From Laguncularia racemosa (lineage: Eukaryota; Streptophyta; Magnoliopsida; Myrtales; Combretaceae), in the NCBI GenBank assembly GCA_037954665.1, contig JBBMOL010000037.1:3396501-3460500 (forward strand): a stretch of DNA of 64,000 bases. The letters run 5' to 3'. The notes beneath the pieces were generated by a model. That model saw nothing but the letters and a program-made list of their open reading frames with translations, ran no database searches and was not told where the DNA came from. Numbering within the stretch: the stretch's first letter is position 1; each line of letters starts with the position of its first letter. The position numbers were made by a program, and so were the translations under genes. Positions 1 to 11,550 of this stretch are shown piece by piece.

Positions 1-280
1 GTGTACTAAGAGATACATGACCTCTCAATACAGTCGTGTCACTCACGTGTCGAACTTACACCTTACAGAGAGATACATAACCTCTCAACATGGTTATGTC
101 ATGATTATGTCGAACCTAAATTTTACAGAAAGATACACGGCTTCCCAATACGGTTGTATCTCACCCTTGCTAAACCCAAACCTTATAGAAAGGTACACGA
201 CCTTTGACACAACCATATACTGTCTTGTGTTGAGTGATACGACCTCCAATATGGTTGTGTTGAGTGAAACTTAACCTAAT
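1..280 (+). repeat. ~60-bp tandem units inside the LTR
   Basis: Four to five imperfect ~60-bp units, each opening AGAGATACAYGRCCTCYCAA and carrying one or two decayed ACACGGCCGTGT-type palindromes. The same array sits at 7136-7460 in the other LTR, so it belonged to the element before insertion. Confidence 0.75.
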
Positions 281-1471
281 TGCATACCTATTTAATTTCT
301 AATTAAACTAATTTCTATACAACCGAAATAGTTAGTAAGATCTCAGATAATCTAATAGATTAAGAGAATTAAGAAATTATACTATTCTTATATTAGTACT
401 AAGAAGGATGTATTAATGTTGTACAGATTTCAATTTAACTTAAGTTCAGGACCAGACATGTTTAAGGCTAGGATTCAAGGTACATATAAGTTGCATGTTT
501 CTTATGTTTACTGAGGTTAGAATATTGTTGTAATGAATTAAGCAAATGAACGATTAAGTGTTTAAGTGTATGTTGTTTGTGCTTGGCTCGACCTAGGGGC
601 TCGTAGTGATAGATCCCTAAAGAGCACCCTAATGATCCTTATGTGATGTTATCTCTAGTGGAGTCGTTCTTGGAAATGATTTGGATTGGTTTAAGGTTTA
701 AGTGGTTTAAATGTTCATGGGTGCGGGGCCTATAGTGGCAGTTTCTATCACCAAGTTTAAGTAGTTAAGCGATCATAGGTATGGGGTCTGTAGTGGTAAT
801 TCCCATCACGATGTTTAAGTGTTTAAGGGATCATGGGTGTAGGCACGTAGCGATAGTTCTCATCACCAATTCATGTTTCAATGTTTTTAAGTGTGTTAAG
901 TAGGTCATGAGTACCCTATTGTTGTTTGTAGGCTTAAATAATAACATGAAATGGTTATTGCTATTTAAGCATTGCATAATGCATGTGATACTTGTTCATG
1001 TATGCATGTGTGCTTATGTTATACGTACTAGGCATTAGCTCACCCTTTGAGGAATATTTTTCTTAGATGCGGGTATAGTGAGTATTAACAATTTAGAAGG
1101 AAATATGGGAGTGAATGAACCAAAATAGGAGGAGGAAGATGATTATCACTACTATTAAGGCAAGTAGAACTTGGGAGGATTTGATTATTTGATTTTAATG
1201 AATAGGAGTTTCTAAAGAGTATTTAATTAGTGTTTTTAGACTTTCGCTACATTAGATATTGATTGTAGATTTATGTTAGATTAGTTTCAAGGTTTAAAAG
1301 ATGAGTTGGAATGTTTTTATATAATGTTAAAAGTACTAGATACATTTAAATGTTAATGCATATGAATTGTAGGATTAATAGGCATTAGAGTAAAATAGAG
1401 CCTTAATGTGTTCTTGTATAATAAGGACATGTGGCAAGCAATAGAGTGGCCCGAGGTTCCACGACATTATA
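1..1471 (+). mobile_element. Ty3/gypsy LTR, 5' copy, left end outside window
   Basis: This stretch aligns with 7189-8669 almost end to end, which identifies it as the 5' LTR of the first chromovirus-like element. About 0.6 kb of the LTR lies to the left of the window. It ends in CATTATA (the other copy ends GTTACA), directly before a primer-binding-site-like sequence. No protein is encoded; the short ORF at the start is non-coding LTR sequence. The shared text includes phrases such as GATAGATCCCTAAAGAGCA and TGATCATGGGTG. Confidence 0.85.
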
Positions 1472-1478
1472 GCTTAGA

Positions 1479-1490
1479 TGGTATAAGAGC
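1479..1490 (+). other. Primer-binding site (initiator Met-tRNA type)
   Basis: TGGTATAAGAGC lies 7 bases after the LTR end. The usual plant gypsy/copia site is TGGTATCAGAGC, complementary to the 3' end of initiator tRNA-Met, so one base differs. The second copy at 8677-8688 reads TAGTATCAAAGC. Confidence 0.75.
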
Positions 1491-1919
1491 ATAAGTTTAT
1501 GATTTTTAGGGAATTAAGTTTGAAGATGATAAGTTAATGTTCCTCAAGACTTAAGTTTTGATCTATAGAGCATAAGTAGATGATTCTAAAGAACTTAGGC
1601 TTGTTGATCCTTAGAAAATTAAGTATTGATCATTAGACATAGATTTCAAACAGTAAAACATAAGCTATGATCTTTAGAAAAATTAAGTATTTGATCTGTA
1701 AGAAGGTGAGACATGAAGAGAGTGGGAAAATATAAGACATTATTTATTTAGTAATTCATTTTATTGTACTACTATTTTAGTTTCATTTATTCCAACTATT
1801 AAGTTATATGTATGAGTAGACATTATGTGTAGAGGTATATGTGTATTTACCTACATGACATGATTCTAACATTAACTGATACTAATTTAAGTATATCCAG
1901 TTGTCTTGTCTTAAATAGA

Positions 1920-3195
1920 ATGCCTCCAAGAAGAATCGCCAAATCAAGAGCTAAAAGAGGTGATGGACGTAGCAACCCTAACAAAAGGAATAATTAGGGT
2001 TAGCGACTATAGGAGGAAAGAGACTAAATGGCTGAAGAGACAGTATAATTGCTGCAAAATGTGAATAAGTTGGTGAAGTTGTTGACACAACAACAACAAG
2101 CCCCTAATGTCCCATAGCGCAAGAATGTTAATGAACTCATAAGCTTTAATAGGTTCATCAAAGTAGCCAAAGAATTCAACCTAAGAGTGGATGACCCAAT
2201 TGAAGCTAAAGATTGGGTAAAGAAAATTAAGAAGACCTTTGCTGTCTTTCAGATACCAGAAGACAGGAAAGTCAATTATACTGCATTTATGCTAAAGGGA
2301 ACTGTAGCAAAATGGTAGGCCTCGATTCCCAAACTTGTAGGGAAATGCATGCATTGGAATGTGTTTAAGGAGCTATTTTATCAAATGTACTTTCTTTGCA
2401 GCTCTAAAGACAAGATGGAAAATGAATACTATAATTATAAACAAGGAGACCAAATAGTTGAAGAATTTGAGGCAGAGCTAAACCACCCCATCCAATTCCT
2501 TCCTAAGAATGTGCATAATGATGATAGGTCTTAAGCCAAGAGGTTTCTGAGAGGTTTGGATTTGGACCAACAACTTACAGTGGGGGCCTTTCAACTAAAT
2601 ACATATGCTGAAATGGTTGATAAGGCTAAGTACCTCAAGCAAATCAAAAAAAGTATAGAGGAACAAAGGAGTTGCAAAATAGTAATAGGTTTAGAAAAAA
2701 GACCTACCTTAAGTAGAATGGGGCAAGATAAGGGCAAAAGATACCATGTGCAGTAGGGTAGAACACAGAGTGTTGCAACTCCTCCTTTACAAATCAGACA
2801 AGTGCCTTTGACACTTCCTATAGCAGGCCCACTTATTAAATGTACTAGATGCTATGGGAATCATGAGCTGAGAGAGTGCAAATGGCTAGATGGGGCATGC
2901 TTCTCCTATGGAAAGACAAGATATATTAATAGACACTACACCAAGAGGTCAGTTTCCTTAATTTTCTATCATGTGTGTATGTAGAGGAGACATAAAGCAA
3001 TTAACTATCCTTAAGGATAAGTAAAAAATCAAGTAGGCCTAGCTTAGTAGGCAGCTAGACCTCTAATAGGGGGACATGGTGATAAACCACCTCTAATAAG
3101 GGGATGGGGTGATAAACCACAAGCAGGAGGTCCCAAACAAAGAGTTCCTACTAAAGTGTTATCCAGCAACAACAGCACCATGACATCCCTGACGT
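1920..3195 (+). pseudogene. gag: gag of Ty3/gypsy element I (broken)
   Basis: A start at 1920 gives MPPRRIAKSRAKRG, a basic N-terminus typical of Tekay/Del chromovirus Gag. The same frame then carries capsid-like sequence (VDDPIEAKDWVKKI, 2349 MHWNVFKELF, 2556 GLDLDQQLTVGAFQ, NTYAEMVDKAKYLKQ) and a nucleocapsid zinc knuckle near 2833-2880 (CTRCYGNHELREC), followed by a decayed second knuckle (CFSYGKTRYINRHY). Many TAG/TAA stops interrupt the frame, several at positions where a Gln or Trp is expected, as from C-to-T or G-to-A change. One frame persists from 1920 to about 2984, so stops rather than frameshifts dominate. Gag would form the virus-like particle. This copy cannot. Confidence 0.85.
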
Positions 3196-3500
3196 AGACT
3201 ACATTATAGGTATACTTTCAGTACACTCTTGCAATGCATATGTGCTATTTGATACCGGTGCATTAGTATCTTATGTATTTGAGAATTTTATATATACATG
3301 TGCATTGAATGCTGAATACTTGAATGATTGTCTAGCTATTAATACTCCTTTTAGAGTAGGAGGAAAGATAAGTAGAATATGTAAAGGAGTGGGAATAGAG
3401 ATATAGGGTAGGGTGATGCCAACATGCCTCTTAATATTAGAGATGATAGAGTTTGACATAATTTTGGGTGTTAACTAGTTGTTAAGAGATACACCATTGA
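3196..3500 (+). pseudogene. Retropepsin-like protease region, element I
   Basis: The aspartic protease active-site motif is readable as FDTGALVSY, with DTGA at 3251-3262, after a DYIIG-like stretch. Downstream, a sequence decoding to MIEFDIILGVN (about 3442-3475) matches the usual DF(D)VILGMDWL strand of gypsy proteases, with Trp lost to a TAG stop. The protease would cleave Gag-Pol. It is in pieces here, with stops on both sides. Confidence 0.75.
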
Positions 3501-3689
3501 CTATCACAACATGGTCGTGCAATTTAATATACTAGGGAAGGATTACTTTGAATATAAGTTAGAAGTGCAAAGACCCACTAAATTACCTACTTATAAGATG
3601 TGGGAAATAATGTACCAGCAACTGTATCTATTGAAGCTAGTAAAGAAGCCTAGATGGAAATGGTACCTATAATGAAGGAATTTCCAAAA

Positions 3690-4930
3690 GTGTTTTTAGA
3701 AGACCTTCTTGGTTTACCCTCAACCAAGGAGAGAATTTAAAATTGACTAAATACAAGGTATGATACTCATATCAAAACTAGTTTACAAGACGTCACAAGT
3801 GGAATTGGAAGAACCAAGGAAACAATTACAAGAGCTACACGATAAGGGTTTCATAAGACCTAGTGTCTCTTCTTGGGATGCACCAGTCCTGTTTGTGAAG
3901 AAGAAAGATGAAAGCATGAGACTCTATATAAACTATAGAGGGTTAAACAAGGTCACTATCAAGAACACATATCCTCTTCCTAGGATAGATGACTTGTTTG
4001 ACCAGATTTAGAGAGCTTAAGTGTTCTCAAAGTAGATATGAGATTAGGCTATCATCAATTAAGAATTAAAGAAGAGGACATTCAGAAGACAGCATTCAGG
4101 ACCAGATATGGGCATTACGAGTTTTTGGTGATGTCCTTTGCACTAACGAATGCACTAGCTACATTCATAGACTTAATGAACAAAGTATTTAAGGATTTTC
4201 TAGATAAGTTTGTAATCATCTTCATAGACTATATCCTGATATACTTCAAAAGTACTGAAGAGCATAAAGAGTACTTGTGGCTAGTATTGGGCGGTTTATA
4301 AGAAGAAAAGTTGTATGCCAAGTTTAGTAAATGTGAATTTTAGTTGGAACAAGTAGTTTTCCTAGGTCATGTGGTTAATAAAGATGGGATTTTTGTAGAC
4401 CTTGAAAAGGTGAGAGCAGTAGTGGATTGACACAGACCAAAGACAATTATAGAGGTAAGAAGCGTCCTAAGTCTAATAGGCTATTACAAGAGATTTGTAG
4501 AGGAATTTTCTAAAATAGCAACTCCTCTCACCAAACTAACATAGAAGAATGTAAGATTTGAGTGGGATGACAGATGTGAAGCCAACTTTTAGATCCTTAA
4601 AGAGAAACTTGTGTTGGCACTAGTTTTGACATTGCCCAAGAGTAGAGAAGTATAGTGATGCCTCAATTCAGGGTTTAGGGTGTGTGTTGATGTAAGGTAG
4701 TTAAGTAATAGCTTATGTGACCCGCGAATTGAAGTAATATGAGAAAAACTACCCAACTCATGACTTGGAGTTGGCAACTATGGTACTAGCCTTAAAGCGA
4801 TGGAGACATTATTTATATGGAGATAAGTGTAGGATCTTCACTTATCACAGGAGCTTGAAGAATATTATCACACAGAAAGAGCTAAAAATGAGACAGAGAA
4901 GATGGTTTGGAACTGATCAAAGATTATGAC
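3690..4930 (+). pseudogene. pol: Reverse transcriptase and RNase H, element I (broken)
   Basis: RT blocks appear in order. 3760-4011 holds EELRKQ-type sequence, GFIRPSVSSWDAPVLFVKKK, LYINYRGLNKVTIKNTYPLPRIDDLFDQI. 4038-4301 holds RLGYHQLRIKEEDIQKTAFRT, YGHYEFLVMSFALTNA, and the catalytic strand FIDYILIY. The family motif is F(I/V)DDILIYS, so the second Asp is Tyr (codon 4230-4232). The first catalytic Asp in LxxDYR is also Asn (YINYRGLN). 3760 and 4038 lie in different frames, so at least one frameshift separates them. Tether and RNase H sequence follows to about 4930 (YAKFSKCEF, a VDWHRPKT-like stretch with a stop at Trp, HDLELATMVLALKRWRHYLYGD). Enzymatically dead. Confidence 0.88.
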
Positions 4931-5269
4931 CAGGAGATATAATACCATCCATGAAAGGCTAACGTGGTAACAGATACCCTTAGTAGAAAGAAATAAGGTA
5001 ATGTAGCCACTTTTATCACTTCACAAAAAGAGCTATTAGAAGACATGCGCAAATTGGAACTAGAGATCTTAACACAAGAAGTGGGAGCAAAAATGGCTAC
5101 CTTAAGAATATAGCCAACCATAATAGATAGAATTAAAGCTAGTTAGATAGAAGGTAAAAACATTCAAAAGATCAAGAGCAAAATGGAATAGGGTAAGGTT
5201 TTGGAATTCAACTTGGATGTAGAGGGGATCTTGAAATAAAAAATGAGACTAGGTGTGCCAAAAGATGCA

Positions 5270-6545
5270 AAATTAAAGAGAAAGATAATGAAAGAGAAAC
5301 ATTAATCGGCCTATACAATACACCCTAGAAGCACCAAAATATACAAGGACCTGAAGAGTCACTATTAGTGGAAATACATGAAGAGGGAGATAGTTAAGTG
5401 TGTAGCCAAATGCCTTATATATCAGCAAATCAAAATAAAACATTAGAGATTAACTGGAGAATTATAGCTTCTTCCAGTACCAAAATGGAAATGGGAGCAT
5501 TTGACAATGGACTTTGTTACAACCTTCCTAAATACCAGGGAAAAATAGGATGCAGTTTAGGTAATAGTGGACAGGTTGACCAAAACTACTCATTTTATAC
5601 TTATTAAAGTTGGATACAAGTTGGAGAAATTGACTCAAATATATATACAAGAGATAGTTAAATTGCATAGAGTACTAGTGATCATCACTTCTGATAGAGA
5701 CATCAGGTTTGTAAGTAGATTTTGGAGCAGCTTACATAAAGCATTAGGCACCAAACTGTAGTTTAGCACAGAGTTCCACCCTTGGATGAATGGTCAGTCT
5801 AAGAGGACTATACAAGTACAGGAATATTTTCTTAGATCATGTGCATTACATTTTGGAGGTAATTAGAATGAGCACATACCTCTAGTGGAATTTACCTATA
5901 ATAATAGTTACCAAGCAATCATCTAGATGGCTCCATATGAAGTGCTTTATGGAAGAAGGTGTAGATCCCCACTACATTGGGATGAAGAGGGAGAAAGACA
6001 AATGATGGGGTGAAAATTAGTACGGGAGGTAGTGGACAAAAGTGAAATTAATCAAGCAGAGAATACAAACAGCCTAGTCTCGACAGAAGAGCTATGTAGA
6101 CAAGAGAAGACGCCCTTTGGAATTTTAAGTGGGAGATAAGGTCTTGTTGAGGATTTCTTCAACAAAAGAAGTAATCAAATTCAGGTTAAGAGGAAAGCTA
6201 AGCCCAAGATATATAGGCCCATTTGAGATCTTGGAAAGAATAGGTACAGTGGCTTATAGGTTAGCTCTTCCACCAAGTTTGGTTAAAGTACATAACGTAT
6301 TCTATGTATCCATGTTGAGGAAGTATATACTTGATCTGGATCAAATAGTAACTTTGGAACCATTGAATATGTAACCAAACCTAAAATATGTGGAAAGATC
6401 AATCAGAATTGTGGACATTAAAGAACAAGTATTAAGATGGAGAACAATTTCTTATGTTAAAGTGCCATGGACCAATTAGATAAAATGAGAAGCGACATGA
6501 GAATTGGAAGAAGAGATGAGAAAGAAATATCTAGAGCTATTCTAG
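5270..6545 (+). pseudogene. int: Integrase with C-terminal chromodomain, element I
   Basis: Downstream of RNase H come integrase blocks: YKDLKSHY and a CVAKCLIYQQIK zinc-binding remnant (about 5345-5440), LTMDFVTTF with the first catalytic Asp, VDRLTKTTHFILIK (5564 onward), TSDRDIRFVSRFW with the second Asp, and EFHPWMNGQSKRTIQ, where the catalytic Glu of the usual GQSERT motif is Lys (codon 5801-5803). The 81-residue stretch at 6129-6374 is the GPF/Y module (YIGPFEILERIGTVAYRLAL, VFYVSMLRKY). Beyond it, VERSIRIVDIKEQVLRWRT and ELEEEMRKKYLELF resemble the chromodomain of Tekay/Del chromoviruses. Stops and the Glu-to-Lys change make it inactive. Confidence 0.87.
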
Positions 6546-6575
6546 AATTAGGTACTTTCGAAGATGAAAGTTCTT

Positions 6576-6592
6576 ATGGGGTGGAGAGAGAA
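6576..6592 (+). other. Polypurine tract of element I
   Basis: GGGGTGGAGAGAGAA, just before the LTR start TGTAAT, is the expected plus-strand primer site. It follows TTTCGAAGATGAAAGTTC, a usual pre-PPT sequence in this group. Confidence 0.7.
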
Positions 6593-8669
6593 TGTAATAT
6601 CTGAATTTTTAAGAATTATTTAATATATATTTTAACAAAAAGCTAAGGATGAGAACAGGGATTTTATAAAGAATAAGGGGTAATTTTTTCTTTTCAATCA
6701 AGGTATATAAACTCACCATGACCTAATGTCCCTCTCTTTTGCCATTTTTACAATAACAACACAATGAAAAATAGGAAAAGGAGGAGACGCTCTCTAGAGG
6801 AGATCAAAGCGACTAAAGGAATCTATCAAAGTCTTAAATCGAGTGCAAGAGGTAGGAAATTCTATGATTAAAGCAATAGACACAAATATATAATTGGTGT
6901 TAAAAATGATTTCTATAACTTGATTTCATCCATAATCCGAATCGAGAACGGGATATAACGAACATGGAAAATCAAGACATCTAAGGACTCAATTCATAGA
7001 AACTTAGAAGTAACTATGCTAATCCATGTAAAATAATTAGAAATTTCATGTTTGAAAGTTAATTTAAATCTAGGAGCAATAGATTTAGAGTTAAGATGAA
7101 TTAGTAAGAGAGAAATTAGGTTTGCAAAACTGTACCGAGAGATACATGGCTTCCCAGCATAGTTGTGTTTTGACCATGTTAAATCTAAGCGTACCAAGAG
7201 ATACACGACCTCCCAACACAGTTGTGTCACTCCTATGTCGAACTTAAACCTTATAGAGAGATACACAGCCTCCCAACATGAACATGTCATGATCGTGTCA
7301 AACCCAGATTTTACAAAAAGATATAAGGCCTCCTAACACGGCCATGTCTTACCTGTGTTAAACCTAAACCTTATAGAATGGTACATGACCTTTGACATGG
7401 CCATGTATTATCCCGTGTTGAGTGACACGACCTCTAACATAGCCATGTTGAGTGAAACTTAACTTAATTGTATAGATATTTAATTTATAATTAAACTAAT
7501 TTTCACACAATCAAGATAATTAGTAAGTCCTTACATAATCTAATAGATTAAGAGAATTAAGGGATTATACTATTCTTAGATTAATACCAAGAAGGATGTA
7601 TTGATGGTGTACAAATTTTAGCTTAGCTTAAGTTCAGGACCAAACGTGCTTAAGGCTAAGATTCAAGATATGTGTAACTTGCATATTTCTTGTGTTTGCT
7701 TAGGTTAGAATATATTGTTGTAATGAATTAAGAAAATGAACGGTTAAATGTTTAAGTGTATGCTGTTTGTGCTTGGCTCAGCTTAGGAGCCTCATAGTGG
7801 TAGATCTGTAGGGAGCATCCTAATGATCTCTGTGTGACATTATCCCTAATAGAGTCGTGCTTATAAATGATCTGAGTTGGTTTAAGGCTTAAGTGGTTTA
7901 AGTGTTCATAGGTGTGGGGCTTGTAGTGGCAGTTCTCATCACCAAGTTTAAGTGGTTAAGTGATCATGGGTGTAGGGCTCATAATAATAATTCCCATCAC
8001 CATGTTTAAGTGTTTAAGGGATCATGCATGTGGGGCTCGTAATAGTAGTTTCCATCACTAATTCATGTTCCAATATTTTTAAGTGTTCTAAGTGGGTCAT
8101 GAATATCCTGTTGTTGTTTGTGGGCTTAAATAATATCATGAAATGGCTGTTGTTGTTTAAGTGCTGCATATTGCATGTGATACTTATTCATGTTTATTCA
8201 TGCGTATCTGCTTATGTTATATGTATTGGATATTAGGACACCCTTCAAGAAATTTTTTTTTTAAATGTAGGTACAATGGGCATTGATAATCTAGAAGGAA
8301 ATATTGGAGTGAATGAACCAAAATAGGAGGAAGAAGATGATTATCACTACTATTTTGGCGAGTAGAACTTGGGAGGATTTTATTATTTGATTTTAATGAA
8401 TAGAATTTTCTGAAGAGTATTTAATTAGTGTTTTTAGACTTCCGTTGCATTAGATGTTGATTGTAGATTTATGTTAGATTGGTTTCAAGGTTTGAAAAAT
8501 GAGTTGGAATGTTTTTATATAAATTTCGAAGTACTTGATACATTTGAATGTTGATGTATAGGAATTATAGGATTAATAGTTATTAGAGTAGAATAGAGTC
8601 TTAATGTGTTCTCGTATGATAAGGACATTTGGCGAGCAGTAGCGCAGCCTAAGGTTTTGGGGCGTTACA
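6593..8669 (+). mobile_element. Ty3/gypsy LTR, second copy, complete
   Basis: Starts TGTAATATCTG after the polypurine tract and ends GGGGCGTTACA, about 2,077 bp. Bases 7189-8669 align with 1-1471. The length suits Tekay/Del-type elements. It is followed not by host DNA but by another primer-binding site and gag leader (8670-9370), so it is both the 3' LTR of element I and the 5' LTR of a second copy. Confidence 0.85.
7136..7460 (+). repeat. ~60-bp tandem array in LTR with GGCCGTGT palindromes
   Basis: Unit starts lie near 7136, 7196, 7256, 7317 and 7378. Each carries AGAGATACAY-like text and a decayed ACACGGCCGTGT palindrome; for example ACATGGCCATGT lies near 7396. The array mirrors 1-280. 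Confidence 0.75.
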
Positions 8670-9370
8670 GCTTCGATAGTATCAAAGCATAGGTTTATAG
8701 TTTTTAGGGACTTAAGTTTGGATCTATAAAGGGTAGGTTGATGATCCTTAGGACTTAAATTTTGATCTATAGAGCATAAGTAGATGATCCTGAAAAAATT
8801 AGGCTTGTTGATCCTTAGAAAATTAAGTATTGATCATTAGACATAAGTTTCAAACAATAGAGCATAAGATATGATCTTTATAAAAATTAAGTATTTGATC
8901 TATAAGAAAGTAAGACATGAAGAGAGTGAGAAAATATGGGACGTTATTTATTCAGTAATTTATTTTATTGTACCGCTATTTTATTTTCATTTATTTTAAC
9001 TATTAAGTTATATATATGAGTATACATTATGTATAGAGGTATATGTGTACGTACTTACATGACATGGTTATAACATTAACTAATATTGACCTAAGTACAT
9101 CTAGTTGTCTTGTCTTAAATAGAATGCCTTCAAGAAGAATCGTCGAATCAGGAGCTGGAAAGGGTGTTAGACATGGCAACCTTAATGAGGAGTAATCAGG
9201 ATTAGCAACCATAAGGGGAAAGAGGCCAAATGGCTAAAGAGATAGTCCAACTGCTACAAACTGTGAATCAATTGGTGGGGCTATTAACACAACAACAACA
9301 AGCCTCCAATGTCCCATAACATAGAAATGTCAATAAACCCATCAACTTTGACAAGTTCATCATAATAGCC
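8670..9370 (+). mobile_element. Truncated second gypsy internal region (leader and gag start)
   Basis: Homologous to 1472-2172: primer-binding-site-like TAGTATCAAAGC at 8677-8688, then the leader with repeated GATCCTTAGAAAATTAAGTA-like phrases, then ATGCCTTCAAGAAGAATCGTC (from 9124), the gag start, with stops. Homology ends abruptly at 9370 after CATCATAATAGCC. The remaining gag-pol is absent and unrelated AT-rich DNA follows. Confidence 0.82.
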
Positions 9371-11300
9371 TTATTTCAAATGAAAATTGTATTTGATTTT
9401 CAAAATACTAAATGATGTAGTTTCTACTTGATTTTTAGTTTATATGCTCCTAATAGGTTATATTAAATTTACATAATAAGAATTTTGAGTAAAGAGCAAG
9501 TTTAGTATTTATCACGATTTTTTCGATGAAAACAACCCATTTTCTAGGAAATTATGCTCTAATTAGACTAATGGATCCTTATATTATCACCTGAGGATAC
9601 TAGTTTGTTGGTTAATTTGGAGCTTTGACAAGTTGCTAAGGAGGTTCAAATAGAATATTAAATGTACTTGTAATGATTTTACCTAATTAATTGCAAAAAC
9701 GAAGCCTTAGGTGTGATTTCGAAACCGGTTAGAAATATGAGGATTTGATCATTGCAATGAACACACCTATGACTACATATTTTTGTGAGTTTATAAAATT
9801 TTTGGTGGAGTTAATCAAGGTTGATTACTATTTGCTATATAATTACTTAAGAAATAGACTGAATTGGTAATAGGAATTTAATAACTTGACATTAGAAATG
9901 CTTACTTAAGTCTTTGAGGTAATTCTTAGTGTGCTTTTATTTTAGTCAAATCCACATCATCATGGAAACACTTTGAAATGTTGGCTATTTAAACTAAAGT
10001 GCATAATCTAATATAGTGATGCAATGTTAAATATAACTAAATTCAAGGGCATTTCTATAAATTTGTATGATAGGCAAATTTGGGACAATGGAATACTTGA
10101 ATAGCACCTTTGATAGTGATTGCGATGGCATATAGAACTCTAAATATCAATAAGAAACAAAGAAATTATGAACAATAGAATTTCATGGTGTGAAAGTGAA
10201 AGACAAATAGTATTAAGCATTGTTTTATGCTTAGTATGTGTGGATTAATGATTTATTGAAGTGTGTTTTGTTGTTCTTCCACATACAAATTGATCTATGG
10301 TTTATGAGTTTTTGGTCATCAAGTGAGTACATTTTTTACTTGATTGATTGTGGTGTGTGTGGTTGATATTGTATACTACTTGCCTATTGGCTATTAAACC
10401 TAATATAATCACTTACTATAACCATTATGGAGGATTTAAAATTAAGTTTAGGATTTATTGTTGTGTTAGGGTGTTGTTCTATGATGTAATACAAATTGAT
10501 GGATTGCTAAATACAAATAGCAAGTTCTAAGTACTAACTAGAAGATACATAAGTAAATTAAGTCTTGTTCACCTACCAGTAAGTTTGTATTATGATCTTG
10601 GATTGACTCAATAAGTTTGTGACACAATCCTTGAGTCAGCTTGGTATTAGTGACCTATTAGGATTCATCCCCCCAAAATTTTCCTTTTTTTTTTTTTTAC
10701 TAGGTAAAAGGTGCACTAAATCATCTCTTATATAAAAGCAAAGTATATAAAGGTAAAAGCTCTACCAAGTATGAGTTAATGAATTTTGGTAAAGTTCTTT
10801 TAGAATTGAGAGAGATTCAAACAAAATTCATATGTTAAAGTAACCCAGTAAGTGATTCTGATGCATTGACAGGACTTGCATCTCATCTATATATGTATCA
10901 CTTATTTGATGCTTGTAAAATGAGGGAATTATGTTATGATTTTTTAGTCTTCTTTTGTTTTTATCTTTTTGTACTTAGTTTGCTTAAAAGAAGTTAAGAC
11001 TTTAGTGTTTTACTGACCTTAGGTGTAGGTATGGAAGGCTAAGCAACATTTAGGGCTTTTGAAAGTGCTAGTTCAAAATTTTGAAGCTCAAACTTATGGT
11101 CTACTTTTTGTATAACTAAAATGTCATGTTACATTATATTGCAAGTTTGAAACCATATGTAAATATAAATGTATGTTGTATTTTCTAGTCATATTGATGT
11201 AATCCCTAATATAGGTGATAAAGTTGTTTTAGAGATTGGTTATATCAGGTAAGCAAGGTAACTCGTAAACCCCAAGAAATTTTCAAGTTAGGATGGAAAT
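9371..11300. other. No recognisable gene; AT-rich DNA
   Basis: No coding frame with family resemblance on either strand. A T-run occurs at about 10684-10699. The only longer open frame (10348-10530) is compositionally random. Confidence 0.5.
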
Positions 11301-11308
11301 CTCCTAGA

Positions 11309-11542
11309 CATGGTTATCAAAATCACGATTTTACCTAGAATTAAATGGTATAGAATTGGTAGAATTGTATAAAATCGTATAGAATCGGTAAAATCGGTAA
11401 CTTATAAAATCATATATCTAAACTCATAATTATATCAAAAGTCTATATTTAAATGATTTTTCTTCCATTTTGATTATAAAAAACTTCATAAAATTGCAAA
11501 CTAGTAGAATCATACAATTGACTCGTGATTTTAACAACCATG
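11309..11542. mobile_element. hAT-type MITE with perfect 8-bp TSD
   Basis: A 234-bp element bounded by inverted termini CATGGTTATCAAAATCACGA and (reverse complement of the right end) CATGGTTGTTAAAATCACGA. The octamer CTCCTAGA flanks it exactly at 11301-11308 and 11543-11550. The 8-bp duplication and CAxGG-type termini point to the hAT superfamily. The inside is AT-rich with repeated GTATAGAATCGGTAAAATCG motifs and no ORF. The same termini occur in the larger elements at 16568-22175. Confidence 0.85.
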
Positions 11543-11550
11543 CTCCTAGA

